Below, in pieces: positions 45,298-54,664 of a stretch of DNA of 64,000 bases; position 1 is the first letter of the stretch, and every line of letters starts with the position of its first letter. Source of the stretch: Bacteroidota bacterium (GTDB lineage: Bacteria; Bacteroidota; Ignavibacteria; Kryptoniales; JAKASW01); NCBI GenBank assembly GCA_021825585.1, contig JAKAGT010000004.1:1-64000 (forward strand), read 5' to 3'. The notes under the pieces are model-generated. The model was given only the letters and a program-made list of their open reading frames with translations, was not told where the DNA came from and did not search any database. Both the position numbers and the translations under genes were made by a program.

Positions 45298-48200
45298 TCA
45301 TACAGCTTTTTCTATTCTTACAACGAACTTTGCGCCCACCCTGGATTCATCGAGATGGATCTCGCCGCCGTACTTAGAGAGGCATGACAACACATAGCGA
45401 AGACCGAATCCATGACCCGACCCCTTTGTGGTAAAATCCCCGGAGAGGACCAGCGATCGTGACTCAACTGGGACTCCCGGACCGTTGTCTTCTTCCTCGA
45501 TTACTATGCTCGTCGCTGTTGCATGAACGCCTACAAATATTGTTTTGGGATTCTCAGGAGAACCAAAAGAGGATATCGCCTCGATAGAATTTCGGATTAG
45601 TATTAGGAGTATTTCTCTCAACTCTCCCTCCCCAATTATGCCCCTTGCGCCTGCTGACTTATCCTCATATCCAAAAAGAAAGTCCCTATACTCGCTTCTG
45701 AATTTGCCAACTTCGTCCGCGGCCACGCGGCCGATTTCGGAAACAAATTCCTCGTCGAACATCTTCCTGAGATCATCAAGAGAAGACTTGATAGACGAAA
45801 TATTATTCAACGTCTCTTTCTGTATCCGTCCATCCAACTCCGAGGTCTCAATTGTTCTTGTCAGCTTCGCCCTCATCGCTTTGACGTTCTGAAGGAGATG
45901 CCCTGAAGCTTGTTTGAGAATCCCTGCTGTAGGACGCGGAAGTCCCGATCCCTGATCGTGAATACCACTGCCAATGATCACATCAATGGCGTCAGTAATG
46001 TTCTCGATTTCTCCTTGAACGTTTTCTATGTATTCATTCAGGACCGCGAGGAACCTGGCTTTCGGATCGTCATTGGCATCCTGAACTTCAACCCCTTTCG
46101 CCGATTGATCTACCGATACTTCGTTCTTTTGATTTGACGAGTCCCCGATTAGATCATTCAGGTTGTCCACAAAGAAAGCGAGCCTGTTCAACACAACTGC
46201 CGGTCCCTCACCGTGCGAGAATTTCCGGAGGAGCGAGTAGAGTCTTCCGTACGCCGCCCTTCTTAATAATTCTCCGCTCTTCCTTTTCTCCTTCACTCTT
46301 ACCAATACTGTGGTCAGGAGGAGTGTCAAGAAAATCGGCAGCAGATGCTCGGTTACGAGATCGTGAGATCCACGAATCCACCTGCCTGTGCTGAAGAATA
46401 TCTGTTCCAACAGATAAATGCCGCCGTCAATCCCCGCGAAGACGAACATTGCAATAGCAGAGAAGGCGAGTGGGGCCTTCAGGCCACGCGCTATCTTTTT
46501 ACTTCCGAAATAAGGAAATCTCACGGTCAAGAGAAGCAAGACAAGAATAAAAAGAGAAAGGGACTCGGCAGTCGCTGTGCGGAACCGAGGACTCATAATT
46601 AGACCGGTCAGATTCTTTCTTGCCAGGAAGTAATCCCTTTCTATTCCAGTGTGCTCATACACTGTTATGCGGCTGCCGGGAAGCACGTTGACAAACCGCT
46701 TCACACCGCTCTCAGGGAAATTGACCTCGATAGCATACTTTGCATCGGGATCCGTAATGCCAAATAATTGTGTCCTCGAGCTTGAACTCGCGTATCCGTA
46801 TGTGCTCATGACTTCTCGATATGCTTTCATCCTTCCATTCATCAATAGCTTGATCTTCGCTCCAATTCCATCCCTGTTGCTTTCATCTCCTTCGATATTC
46901 ACTTCGATGAAGTTCTTGTGTTTCCCCGGAACTGAATTCAAGTTGTTTTTGAAGAGCATGGTATGCCCCTGGTATTGCCCTACTATGGCATCGAGATCGC
47001 CGTTGCCATCCACATCAAAAGTAGCTGCGCCGGTGTTGTAACCGTTGTAGTAATCAGAGCCGGGCAAGAACTTCGCTGTTTCATCCACAAAGACCGGCAC
47101 GCCATTTCTGCCATTGCCGGTGTTTCTGTAAAACCTGATTGTTCCCAGTCCGACGACCAGCACATCAAGCCTGCCGTCGTTCTCAAAATCTCCGAATACG
47201 GATCCGTACGTGTAGGTGCTATCTGCCAGCCCCGACTCCCTTGAAACGTCTCTGAAGTGACCGTCCCCCTCATTTAGAAATAATCTATTTGACGCTTCTC
47301 GATCTCCTACAAAAATGTCCAGCTTACCATCATTATTGAAGTCTGCCAGGAGGACGGAGTTAGTTTCGTGGAATTGGCCGCGGCCGGTTCCGCTCTCCTT
47401 TGTAATGTCCCGAAATGTTCCGTCACCATTGTTCAGATAGAGAGAATTTTCCGCGTTCCATCTTCCGACGTATAAATCCGGATATCCATCTCCGTTCAAA
47501 TCCCCGAAGACAGCCGTTATGCTCTTGCCCTTGGAAGCGAGACCGCATTCCTTCGTAACATCCCTGAATCTTCCTCCTCCTTTGTTCATGAATAATCTAT
47601 CGGAGCGGACAAAGCTTGTCGCGAAAAGATCCAGATAGCCGTCGTTATTCACGTCTGCAAGGGTCACGCATTCACTCCGCATCAGATCTGTATCGAGACC
47701 CGATTCACTCGTTTCGTCCCTGAAATAGCCCCTCCCGTTATTCACGAGTACAACGGGCGGACCACTGAGATAGGAGTCTATGATATCGTCACTGCCGTCT
47801 TCATTGATATCACCTATCGCTACACTGAGGCCAAAGTTGGACTTATACAACTTGTTCTCCACGGATCTGCCGGTCACGCCATGTTGGTCTGCCATATCGA
47901 ACGTGTTGCCCGGGAAAGTCGCCCCATCTTGACTAAGATAAAGCCTGTTCTGTCCCGATAATTCTACCAGGTAGACATAGGGAATTGGGAGACTTCTGTC
48001 GAACTTACCTATGCCGACCCCATAGGTTGTGCCCGCATCAAACATCACGACCGAAAACCTCGCTGTGCGTAAGAATTCTCTATCTCGCGGCGCGACGGCG
48101 GTCGGCCACCCCCTAGCACCGACGAAGTACTTGACTACCGAAGTCCCACCTATAAGGATTGTATTCTGATTAAGCCTGGCCAGTATTCCTCTGTTATAAA

Positions 48201-49269
48201 GGGGAAGAATCGCAGCTACCTGCCAGTCACTTATCGTCCCTCTTTTCTTGGAGTACTCCCCCTTGAGTAACGACCCGGTCATCGTCAGGGCAAAGACATC
48301 GGAGTCGTTCATCGCCAAAAGGGAACAAATTTCATCAACCGGTATCGCTCCCGCTCCATAGGGACTTCTTGTGCGAATCTTGATTGCGGAATCTTCAATG
48401 ACCTTGTATGCACCTGCATCAGTTCTTGAGGCAATAAATAACCTCTTAGAGCTTAGAAAGAAAATCGTACTTGAGTCGAACATGGTGCAGCTTATCAATC
48501 CCTCATCCAGTTCAAAAGTCTTAACGCCAGTCTTATAAATATCTATCAAAGGAGAGATCCGAAGTGCCTCATTACTGGCCTCAACAATCGCCCCCTCGTT
48601 CACGGCTATCACGGGAAACTCCTTTTGATTGGGACTAGAACCGAACACCCCACCTCCCGAGTTAGAGCCAATGGGGAGGATGTGCTGGGTGAATCGGGCC
48701 TCCAATTTCCCGTTCTGATTCTCAGTTATCTTAAAATATGCGTACTCAAAAATCGTCGTCAGGAAGCCTTCGCCACGTCCAGTGAACCTGATATCAACAA
48801 GCGAATGTCCGAGTGGAATCTTAAATGCGGTAAGCCTGGAGAGTCTGTAGCTCGCGCCATGTTTTGCGAGTACCCCCGCGTATAGCGGAGCAATTGTCAT
48901 GGTTGCACCGAATCTCACCAGCTCTGGGGAAAATATCACATATTTGCCGTCGCTGCTCATGCAGCCAATCTGGCGGTCCTCGGCACGGTAGAGCACATTC
49001 CAGTGCTTACCGTCCGAATGTGTGATCGAAGTCCTTGTGTAAGCGAGTAAGTTACTGTCGGAGATTACTGTGAACCCCAACACTGGATTCACATCGGGGT
49101 TGGGCTGGACTTCGTAATCCGAATCAGAGACTGGAGAGGCGGATATGGAGCGGGTAGACGCAGTCGAATCTGCCACAGCCTGCTTCTTCATCATAAGCGA
49201 AGAGGGGCCACTCAAGAATACCACGACGACCGTAAAACCTAAGGCGAATACCTTTTTGCCAGCCTTCAT
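45298..49269 (-). CDS. Sensor kinase with FG-GAP/ASPIC-UnbV extracytoplasmic domain
   Basis: 1323 residues. Signal or anchor segment (ALGFTVVVVFLSGPSS), then a beta-rich region (50-470), six FG-GAP/VCBS calcium-loop repeats (DINEDGSDD 487, DVNNDGYLD 539, DLNGDGYPD 590, DFNNDGKLD 643, DFENDGRLD 694, DVDGNGDLD 752) and an ASPIC/UnbV domain (about 800-874). Three membrane helices (about 902-921, 931-954, 973-991) precede a coiled-coil linker and a C-terminal HATPase (N-box LIRNSIEAI, G1 DNGPGVP, G2 GHGFGL). No classical HisKA H-box is seen; His1019 in RKFSHGEGPA is one candidate. The regulator follows at 43767. Confidence 0.82.
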   Translation of the reverse strand: MKAGKKVFALGFTVVVVFLSGPSSLMMKKQAVADSTASTRSISASPVSDSDYEVQPNPDVNPVLGFTVISDSNLLAYTRTSITHSDGKHWNVLYRAEDRQIGCMSSDGKYVIFSPELVRFGATMTIAPLYAGVLAKHGASYRLSRLTAFKIPLGHSLVDIRFTGRGEGFLTTIFEYAYFKITENQNGKLEARFTQHILPIGSNSGGGVFGSSPNQKEFPVIAVNEGAIVEASNEALRISPLIDIYKTGVKTFELDEGLISCTMFDSSTIFFLSSKRLFIASRTDAGAYKVIEDSAIKIRTRSPYGAGAIPVDEICSLLAMNDSDVFALTMTGSLLKGEYSKKRGTISDWQVAAILPLYNRGILARLNQNTILIGGTSVVKYFVGARGWPTAVAPRDREFLRTARFSVVMFDAGTTYGVGIGKFDRSLPIPYVYLVELSGQNRLYLSQDGATFPGNTFDMADQHGVTGRSVENKLYKSNFGLSVAIGDINEDGSDDIIDSYLSGPPVVLVNNGRGYFRDETSESGLDTDLMRSECVTLADVNNDGYLDLFATSFVRSDRLFMNKGGGRFRDVTKECGLASKGKSITAVFGDLNGDGYPDLYVGRWNAENSLYLNNGDGTFRDITKESGTGRGQFHETNSVLLADFNNDGKLDIFVGDREASNRLFLNEGDGHFRDVSRESGLADSTYTYGSVFGDFENDGRLDVLVVGLGTIRFYRNTGNGRNGVPVFVDETAKFLPGSDYYNGYNTGAATFDVDGNGDLDAIVGQYQGHTMLFKNNLNSVPGKHKNFIEVNIEGDESNRDGIGAKIKLLMNGRMKAYREVMSTYGYASSSSRTQLFGITDPDAKYAIEVNFPESGVKRFVNVLPGSRITVYEHTGIERDYFLARKNLTGLIMSPRFRTATAESLSLFILVLLLLTVRFPYFGSKKIARGLKAPLAFSAIAMFVFAGIDGGIYLLEQIFFSTGRWIRGSHDLVTEHLLPIFLTLLLTTVLVRVKEKRKSGELLRRAAYGRLYSLLRKFSHGEGPAVVLNRLAFFVDNLNDLIGDSSNQKNEVSVDQSAKGVEVQDANDDPKARFLAVLNEYIENVQGEIENITDAIDVIIGSGIHDQGSGLPRPTAGILKQASGHLLQNVKAMRAKLTRTIETSELDGRIQKETLNNISSIKSSLDDLRKMFDEEFVSEIGRVAADEVGKFRSEYRDFLFGYEDKSAGARGIIGEGELREILLILIRNSIEAISSFGSPENPKTIFVGVHATATSIVIEEEDNGPGVPVESRSLVLSGDFTTKGSGHGFGLRYVLSCLSKYGGEIHLDESRVGAKFVVRIEKAV

Positions 49270-49315
49270 TTTGCCTCCGCCACATTATCCCCACCCCTGT
49301 GCAGATATTTCCCCC

Positions 49316-49344
49316 AGGTTAATCACTTATTTGGAATAAGTCAA
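49316..49344 (-). promoter_or_regulatory. Putative promoter and palindrome upstream of the sensor kinase
   Basis: Minus-strand TTGACT (49339-49344) and TAACCT (49316-49321) are 17 bp apart. The exact palindrome ACTTATT-N3-AATAAGT (49325-49341) fills the spacer and overlaps the -35. It looks like an operator for a dimeric regulator, about 50 bp before the kinase ATG. Confidence 0.5.
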
Positions 49345-49427
49345 ACCTTTTGGGATTTTCTTAAGGCTCGGGTAGACCTCCAGGATGCTGAAGGATCAGC
49401 GCCGTATACTTTACACAAAAAGAGCTG

Positions 49428-50414
49428 CTACAGCACTTCCGGATTCACAATGGCTTGCGGTTTCTCCCCCTGTAGAACGGCTATGGCGTTCATTGCCGCA
49501 AGTTCGGACATCTTCCCTCTCGTCTCGAATGTGGCGCTTCCCAGATGAGGCGCGAGAACGACATTCGCCAGCTTGAAGAATTCCCTTCTCACCTTAGGCT
49601 CGTTTGTGTACACATCGAGACCCGCCCCGGCAATCTTTTTTTCCTTCAACGCATGTATCAATGCCGGCTCGTCGACAACCTCGCCGCGTGCCGTATTGAT
49701 GAGTATGGAATTCGATTTCATCAGCCCGATCTCTCTCCTCCCAATCATTCCTCTGGTTTCTTCAGTCAACGGGACGTTGAGACTGATGAAATCAGATTGC
49801 GACAGCAGCCTGTCCAGGCTCGCTGCCCTCGCGCCTGAGCTTTCCATCACCCTGTTTCGCCTGTGAGAGAAATATAAAATCCGCATTCCGAAACCCTTCG
49901 CTCGCATCGTCACGGCCGTGCCAATCCTTCCCGCGCCCACTATCCCGATGGTTTTTCCGGAAACATCGTGACCGAGCATCATCATGGGGGTCCAACCCTT
50001 AAACTTTCCCGCCCTCACGAGCCTGTCCCCCTCTGCGATACGCCTGGCTGCCGCCAGAAGAAGCCCAAACGTCATGTCAGCGGTCGCGTCGGTCAGCACC
50101 CCCGGTGTATTTGTGACGGCTATTCCCTTCTCGGTCGCGGCTTTCACATCCACATTATTGTACCCGACTGCGAAATTCGAAATGACCTTGAGCTCGCCGA
50201 GACCGGAAATCACGCGGGCATCGAACTTGTTGCTCAGCATCGCGACGACACCGAACTTTCCCTTTAGCCGGCGCAATAGTTCCGACTGTGATAGATCCCT
50301 GTCCTCTTTGTTCACTTCCACTGCGAAATGCTTACTAAGAAGTTCAAGACCGATTTCCGGAATCTGTCGTGTTACGAGCATCCTGGGGTGCGACCCGGTT
50401 GGCGGCATTTTCAC
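49428..50414 (-). CDS. D-2-hydroxyacid dehydrogenase (glyoxylate reductase type)
   Basis: 328 residues. NAD(P)-binding GIVGAGRIGTAVTMRAKGFG, the catalytic arginine in NTARGEVVDE, glutamate in DVYTNEP and histidine in APHLGSAT form the family triad. Similar enzymes reduce glyoxylate or hydroxypyruvate. Substrate cannot be set from sequence; phosphoglycerate dehydrogenase is less likely because the C-terminal regulatory domain is absent. Confidence 0.9.
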   Translation of the reverse strand: MKMPPTGSHPRMLVTRQIPEIGLELLSKHFAVEVNKEDRDLSQSELLRRLKGKFGVVAMLSNKFDARVISGLGELKVISNFAVGYNNVDVKAATEKGIAVTNTPGVLTDATADMTFGLLLAAARRIAEGDRLVRAGKFKGWTPMMMLGHDVSGKTIGIVGAGRIGTAVTMRAKGFGMRILYFSHRRNRVMESSGARAASLDRLLSQSDFISLNVPLTEETRGMIGRREIGLMKSNSILINTARGEVVDEPALIHALKEKKIAGAGLDVYTNEPKVRREFFKLANVVLAPHLGSATFETRGKMSELAAMNAIAVLQGEKPQAIVNPEVL

Positions 50415-50441
50415 TGGTTCCTTTTCAACAGTAATTGGTCC

Positions 50442-52511
50442 CTACCTCACCGTGCTGCCGCTGTCGATGTCGGTGGCGGTCGTCAGTACGGTGAGTTTGC
50501 CGTCTTCCGTCGACGCGGCGAGAAGCATTCCGTTGGACTCAAGTCCCATGAGTTTGGCCGGAGCCAGGTTCGCAACGACAATTATGTTCTTGCCTACGAG
50601 GTCTTCCGGTTTGTAATGCTTCGATATGCCCGCAACTATCTGGCGCTTTTCTTTCCCTATCTGCACCTCGAGCTTCAGGAGCTTCTCCGACTTCTGCACC
50701 TTCTCACATGCGACGATCTTCGCGACACGGAGATCCACCTTCCTGAAATCGTCGATGGAGATTTCTGGCTTTATCGGTGCCGCTTCGGGCAATGGAGCCG
50801 GTCCGACAGCAGGCTCGCCGCTTGCCGTTTTTCGAATTTGTTCTTCTATCGTCGAGTCCTCTATTTTCGTGAAGAGAATCTTAAGATCCCCTGTCTCTTT
50901 ACCTGATTCAACCTTCATTTCCGCGGCATTGTCCCACCCGGCGCCCGCCGCCGTGCCGTCAAGCTTCAGCATCTTCCAGATATCCTCTGAGGCGTTCGGA
51001 AGCACCGGCGAAAGGAGTATTGCGAGCGACCTGGTCAACTGTGCGCAGATGTTGATTGTAGTCGCGCACTGTTCGGGATCGTCCTTTCGGGTACGCCACG
51101 GCTCGGAATCGTTGAAATACTTGTTCGCGGCTCTCGCAAGCGACATAGCCTCGACAACCCCGTCCCTGAACCTGAAATCACCGAACAAGTTTCCGACACT
51201 GCCTGGGGCCTTCTTCATCTGTTCGATAGCCCACTCGTCCAGCTTCCCGACTTTCGTGCGTGCAGGTATCTTACCGTCGTAGTACCTCTGTACAAACTGC
51301 AGTGTACGATTGACGAAGTTGCCGAGCGTGTCGGCCAGCTCGTTGTTGACCCGGGCCTGGAAATCCTTCCAGTAGAAATCGCTGTCCCTCGACTCGGGGA
51401 GACTGAGCGCAAGCGAATATCGCAGTGTATCGGCCGGGAAGACCTCGATAAAATCCTTAAGGTCGATCCCCCAGCCGCGGCTCTTGGAAAACTTCTTCCC
51501 CTCGAAGTTCAGAAACTCGTTCGCCGGAACGGTGTCGGGAAGTATGTAATTTGATTTTCCTCCCATGTTCCAGGCCATGAGTATCGCAGGAAAGATCAGA
51601 GTATGGAATACGATATTGTCCTTGCCTATAAATGCGATATACCGGGTCTGGCCGTCCTGCCAGTATTTTTTCCAGAGGTCCGGCTCCCCTCTCTTCTGCG
51701 AGAGTTCCTTCGTCGAGGAGATGTAACCAAGCACGGCCTCGAACCACACATAAATAACCTTATTTTCGTAACCCTGCAGGGGTACGGGAATTCCCCAGTG
51801 AAGGTCGCGCGTGATGGCACGGTCTTCGAGTCCCTCCTTCAGCCAGCTGTCTATATAACCGCTGACGTTCTCTTTCCATTTTTTGGAATCGACGTATTTT
51901 TCCAGCTCCTTCTGAAAGCGTCCGAGCGGGAAATACCAGTGTTTCGTCTCGCGGACCACCGGCGTGGCCCCGCATATCTTGCACTTCGGATCGATTAACT
52001 GCGTCTGCTCCAGCCAGGTTCCGCACTTCTCACACTGATCGCCGCGTGCTTCCGGATTCCCGCATACGGGACATGTCCCTTCCACATAACGGTCGGCCAG
52101 AAACATCCTGTCGTTTTCGCAATAGAGCTGCTTCTCGGATTTCTCAACGAGTATCTTCTGACGGTAGAGTTCCAGGAAAAATTCCTGACCGGTCTGGTGA
52201 TGCACCGGCAGGGTAGTTCGGGAATAATTATCAAAGCTCACGCCGAACTTCTCGAAGCTCTCTTTGTTCATGAAATGATAACGGTCCACTATTTCCTGCG
52301 GTGTGGTGCCTTCCTTTTCGGCTGTGATCGTTACGGCAACTCCGTGTTCATCGGAGCCGCATATGAATACGACATCTTCGCCCTTCAGGCGGAGATAACG
52401 GACATAGATGTCGGCCGGGAGGTAAGCACCGGCAAGATGACCAAGATGGATGGGCCCGTTCGCGTATGGAAGTGCTGCTGTAACAAGTGTTCTGGAGAAA
52501 TCTGATTGCAA
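50442..52511 (-). CDS. metG: Methionyl-tRNA synthetase
   Basis: 689 residues. The HIGH motif is HLGH in NGPIHLGHLAGAYLP; two zinc knuckles are CPVC/CEKC and CKIC; the KMSKS loop is KKFSKSRGW. A C-terminal tRNA-binding domain (about 585-689, VDLRVAKIVACEKVQKSEKL) of Trbp111 type supports dimerisation. The ribosome binding site for its ATG lies in the RicT-like gene's end region, 10 bp away. Confidence 0.98.
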   Translation of the reverse strand: MQSDFSRTLVTAALPYANGPIHLGHLAGAYLPADIYVRYLRLKGEDVVFICGSDEHGVAVTITAEKEGTTPQEIVDRYHFMNKESFEKFGVSFDNYSRTTLPVHHQTGQEFFLELYRQKILVEKSEKQLYCENDRMFLADRYVEGTCPVCGNPEARGDQCEKCGTWLEQTQLIDPKCKICGATPVVRETKHWYFPLGRFQKELEKYVDSKKWKENVSGYIDSWLKEGLEDRAITRDLHWGIPVPLQGYENKVIYVWFEAVLGYISSTKELSQKRGEPDLWKKYWQDGQTRYIAFIGKDNIVFHTLIFPAILMAWNMGGKSNYILPDTVPANEFLNFEGKKFSKSRGWGIDLKDFIEVFPADTLRYSLALSLPESRDSDFYWKDFQARVNNELADTLGNFVNRTLQFVQRYYDGKIPARTKVGKLDEWAIEQMKKAPGSVGNLFGDFRFRDGVVEAMSLARAANKYFNDSEPWRTRKDDPEQCATTINICAQLTRSLAILLSPVLPNASEDIWKMLKLDGTAAGAGWDNAAEMKVESGKETGDLKILFTKIEDSTIEEQIRKTASGEPAVGPAPLPEAAPIKPEISIDDFRKVDLRVAKIVACEKVQKSEKLLKLEVQIGKEKRQIVAGISKHYKPEDLVGKNIIVVANLAPAKLMGLESNGMLLAASTEDGKLTVLTTATDIDSGSTVR

Positions 52512-52521
52512 TATATCACCG

Positions 52522-53532
52522 TTAGTGGTTTTGTATCTGAAATGATTTTATTTCGTTTAAGTTCACCGCTTCTACCACCCCCGTACCCTGGTGCCGCAAG
52601 TAGACCCGGTAGTTGAAGACATCCACCTTTTCGATGTACCCCTCTCCTTTTGCCGTTACGACCTTTGAACTCAGCGGGGGAAATTCCTTCAATGCTTCGA
52701 GATAGTTGTTGAGTTCGAAGAGGATGCAGCATTTCAGTCTTCCGCAGGCCCCGGCCAGTCTCGACGGATTTAGGGACAGGTTCTGGAATCTGGCGTGGTC
52801 GAGCGTGACACGCCGGATCTGAGTCATCCAGACCGAGCAACAGACTTCCCTCCCGCAGACACCCACGCCGCCGACCTTCTTAGCTTCGTCGCGGGCACCA
52901 ATCTGCCTCAACTCTATTCTCGTTCTGTAGATAGAGGCAAGGTCACGCACGAGCGCTCTGAAGTCAACCCTGCTGTCCGCCGTAAAATAGAATGTTATCC
53001 TGGAGCGGTCGAACTGGTATTCCACCGCCGTCAGTTTCATAACCAGGTTGTGTTTCTGACATTTCTCCTTGAATACCGAGACGGCTTTCTCTTCTGTCTG
53101 TCGATTCTCATCGAGCTGTGTCAGTTCTGCTTCCTTCGCTGTCCGGAGAATTTTCCGCATCGGCTGGCCGACGAGACCCCTTGCCCGTCTCTTCCTGCGG
53201 ACGGTCTCCCCAATCGAGACCACCGTGCCGAGGTCGACGCCTCGATCGGCCTCGAGAATGACACGGGAACCCACGTGTAGCGTCCCGTTGGAGTCGTTTA
53301 TGTAGAACCCCCCGCGATTGGACTTGAATTGAACTTCAACGGTATCAAGTGAAGCCTCGGCGTTTTCCAAATCCCCGCCAATGGGGTTCGAACCGGTGGC
53401 ACAATCCGCGCAGCTTCCGCACGGTCCGATGGTTCCAGAGATTGATGTGCCTTCAACCTCTTCTACGGAAAGCTCAAAATCTCTATCTTCAAGCCCTTCC
53501 AGGCCTTCAAAATCGCCCAGAGCATTAGACAT
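52522..53532 (-). CDS. ricT: PSP1-domain (RicT/YaaT-like) protein
   Basis: 336 residues. The PSP1 C-terminal region has the cysteine blocks CGREVCCSVW and ACGRLKCC that in RicT help bind Fe-S clusters with RicA and RicF. The N-terminal 75 residues are acidic with a CGSCADC cluster. In Bacillus the complex stimulates RNase Y-dependent mRNA processing. It overlaps the holB stop by 8 bp and precedes metG, a common arrangement in FCB genomes. Confidence 0.9.
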   Translation of the reverse strand: MSNALGDFEGLEGLEDRDFELSVEEVEGTSISGTIGPCGSCADCATGSNPIGGDLENAEASLDTVEVQFKSNRGGFYINDSNGTLHVGSRVILEADRGVDLGTVVSIGETVRRKRRARGLVGQPMRKILRTAKEAELTQLDENRQTEEKAVSVFKEKCQKHNLVMKLTAVEYQFDRSRITFYFTADSRVDFRALVRDLASIYRTRIELRQIGARDEAKKVGGVGVCGREVCCSVWMTQIRRVTLDHARFQNLSLNPSRLAGACGRLKCCILFELNNYLEALKEFPPLSSKVVTAKGEGYIEKVDVFNYRVYLRHQGTGVVEAVNLNEIKSFQIQNH

Positions 53533-54664
53533 GACGAGCCTCTTTTTTCTTGTTCAGCAACCCGCTCAGGTTCAACATCAAATTTACGAAAAGCAACCCT
53601 AAATTCACATTATTGTAAATCTGAGATATTGCACCGTCAACGCTGTTTGCCGCTTCGATAAGGTGCTCCGTATCGAAACTCGCCACCATTTTTCCGAGAA
53701 CGTCGATCTTGTCCTGGTTGATAACGTCACCGGGCGAGCCGAAGTGCATAACCGCGACATCGCGAAGCCAAATTTGCAGCATCTTAAAAAGCGCCTCGAC
53801 TTTCAGAACATCTTTTGACTCCAGCGCCTTCGCAGCGCGCGACGCAAACATGGAATAATTGTTCATCACGACATCGCGCAGGATTTCCAATGCCTCATCC
53901 CGAATCTCCAGAGTATTTGCCTCGAGAAGCTCCACTGCCTTGCTGTAAGAGCCGGACGCCAGTCTCGCCTTCAGTTTTGCGTCGGATGCGTCTAGCCCGT
54001 GCCTGGAGACCAGCTCCCCGGCAATCTCTTTCTCCGAAAGGAGGTCGAATCGAATCGACTGACACCGGGATGCTATCGTCGGAAGAAGAGAACTCGGCTT
54101 GCTCGTGCTCAGGATAAACAAACTTCCTTTGCTCGGCTCTTCCAGCACTTTGAGGAGCGCATTTGCCGACTCGGTCCCTACCTCTTCGGCCTGCATGACA
54201 ATCACAACCCGGGTACCATGCTGGTACAGAGACAGGGAATCCTCGCGTATCACCTCGCGTATGCTGCTGATCTTGATCACCTGTGCTTTCGGGACTGAGA
54301 TCCGGTGATAAGGGTCCTGCGCCTTCAATGAAATCTCTTCCCGGACTCTTTTCATCGTTTTCTCATCGAGCTTGTCCAGAGGCCCGTCGTCTTTGGTTTC
54401 GTTTTCGCCGCGGGGAAGAGGGAATACGAGATGGACATTCGGATGCCTGAGAGTCTCAACCTGTTTGCACGAAGCGCATTCTCCGCAGGAATCCTGACCA
54501 CCCTTCTCGCAGTTGAGTACTTTGGCCAGCTCTATTGCCATCGCGTCCTTTCCGACACCCTCGGGGCCCTCGAAAAGAAATGCGTTAGGTATCTTGCCAG
54601 TGCTCAGGATTTGCCGTATCAGCCCCTTCACTCTTTGCTGACCGATTACATTTCCCCACCCCAT
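53525..54664 (-). CDS. holB: DNA polymerase III delta' subunit
   Basis: 379 residues. AAA+ clamp-loader subunit: VIGQQRVKGLIRQILS, Walker A-like GPEGVGKDAM, a zinc module CGECASC, and SRC sensor motif in TIASRCQSIRF. No Walker B DEAD is conserved, as usual for delta'. It helps load the beta clamp. Its start overlaps the Omp85 stop by 1 bp. Confidence 0.93.
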   Translation of the reverse strand: MGWGNVIGQQRVKGLIRQILSTGKIPNAFLFEGPEGVGKDAMAIELAKVLNCEKGGQDSCGECASCKQVETLRHPNVHLVFPLPRGENETKDDGPLDKLDEKTMKRVREEISLKAQDPYHRISVPKAQVIKISSIREVIREDSLSLYQHGTRVVIVMQAEEVGTESANALLKVLEEPSKGSLFILSTSKPSSLLPTIASRCQSIRFDLLSEKEIAGELVSRHGLDASDAKLKARLASGSYSKAVELLEANTLEIRDEALEILRDVVMNNYSMFASRAAKALESKDVLKVEALFKMLQIWLRDVAVMHFGSPGDVINQDKIDVLGKMVASFDTEHLIEAANSVDGAISQIYNNVNLGLLFVNLMLNLSGLLNKKKEARHV

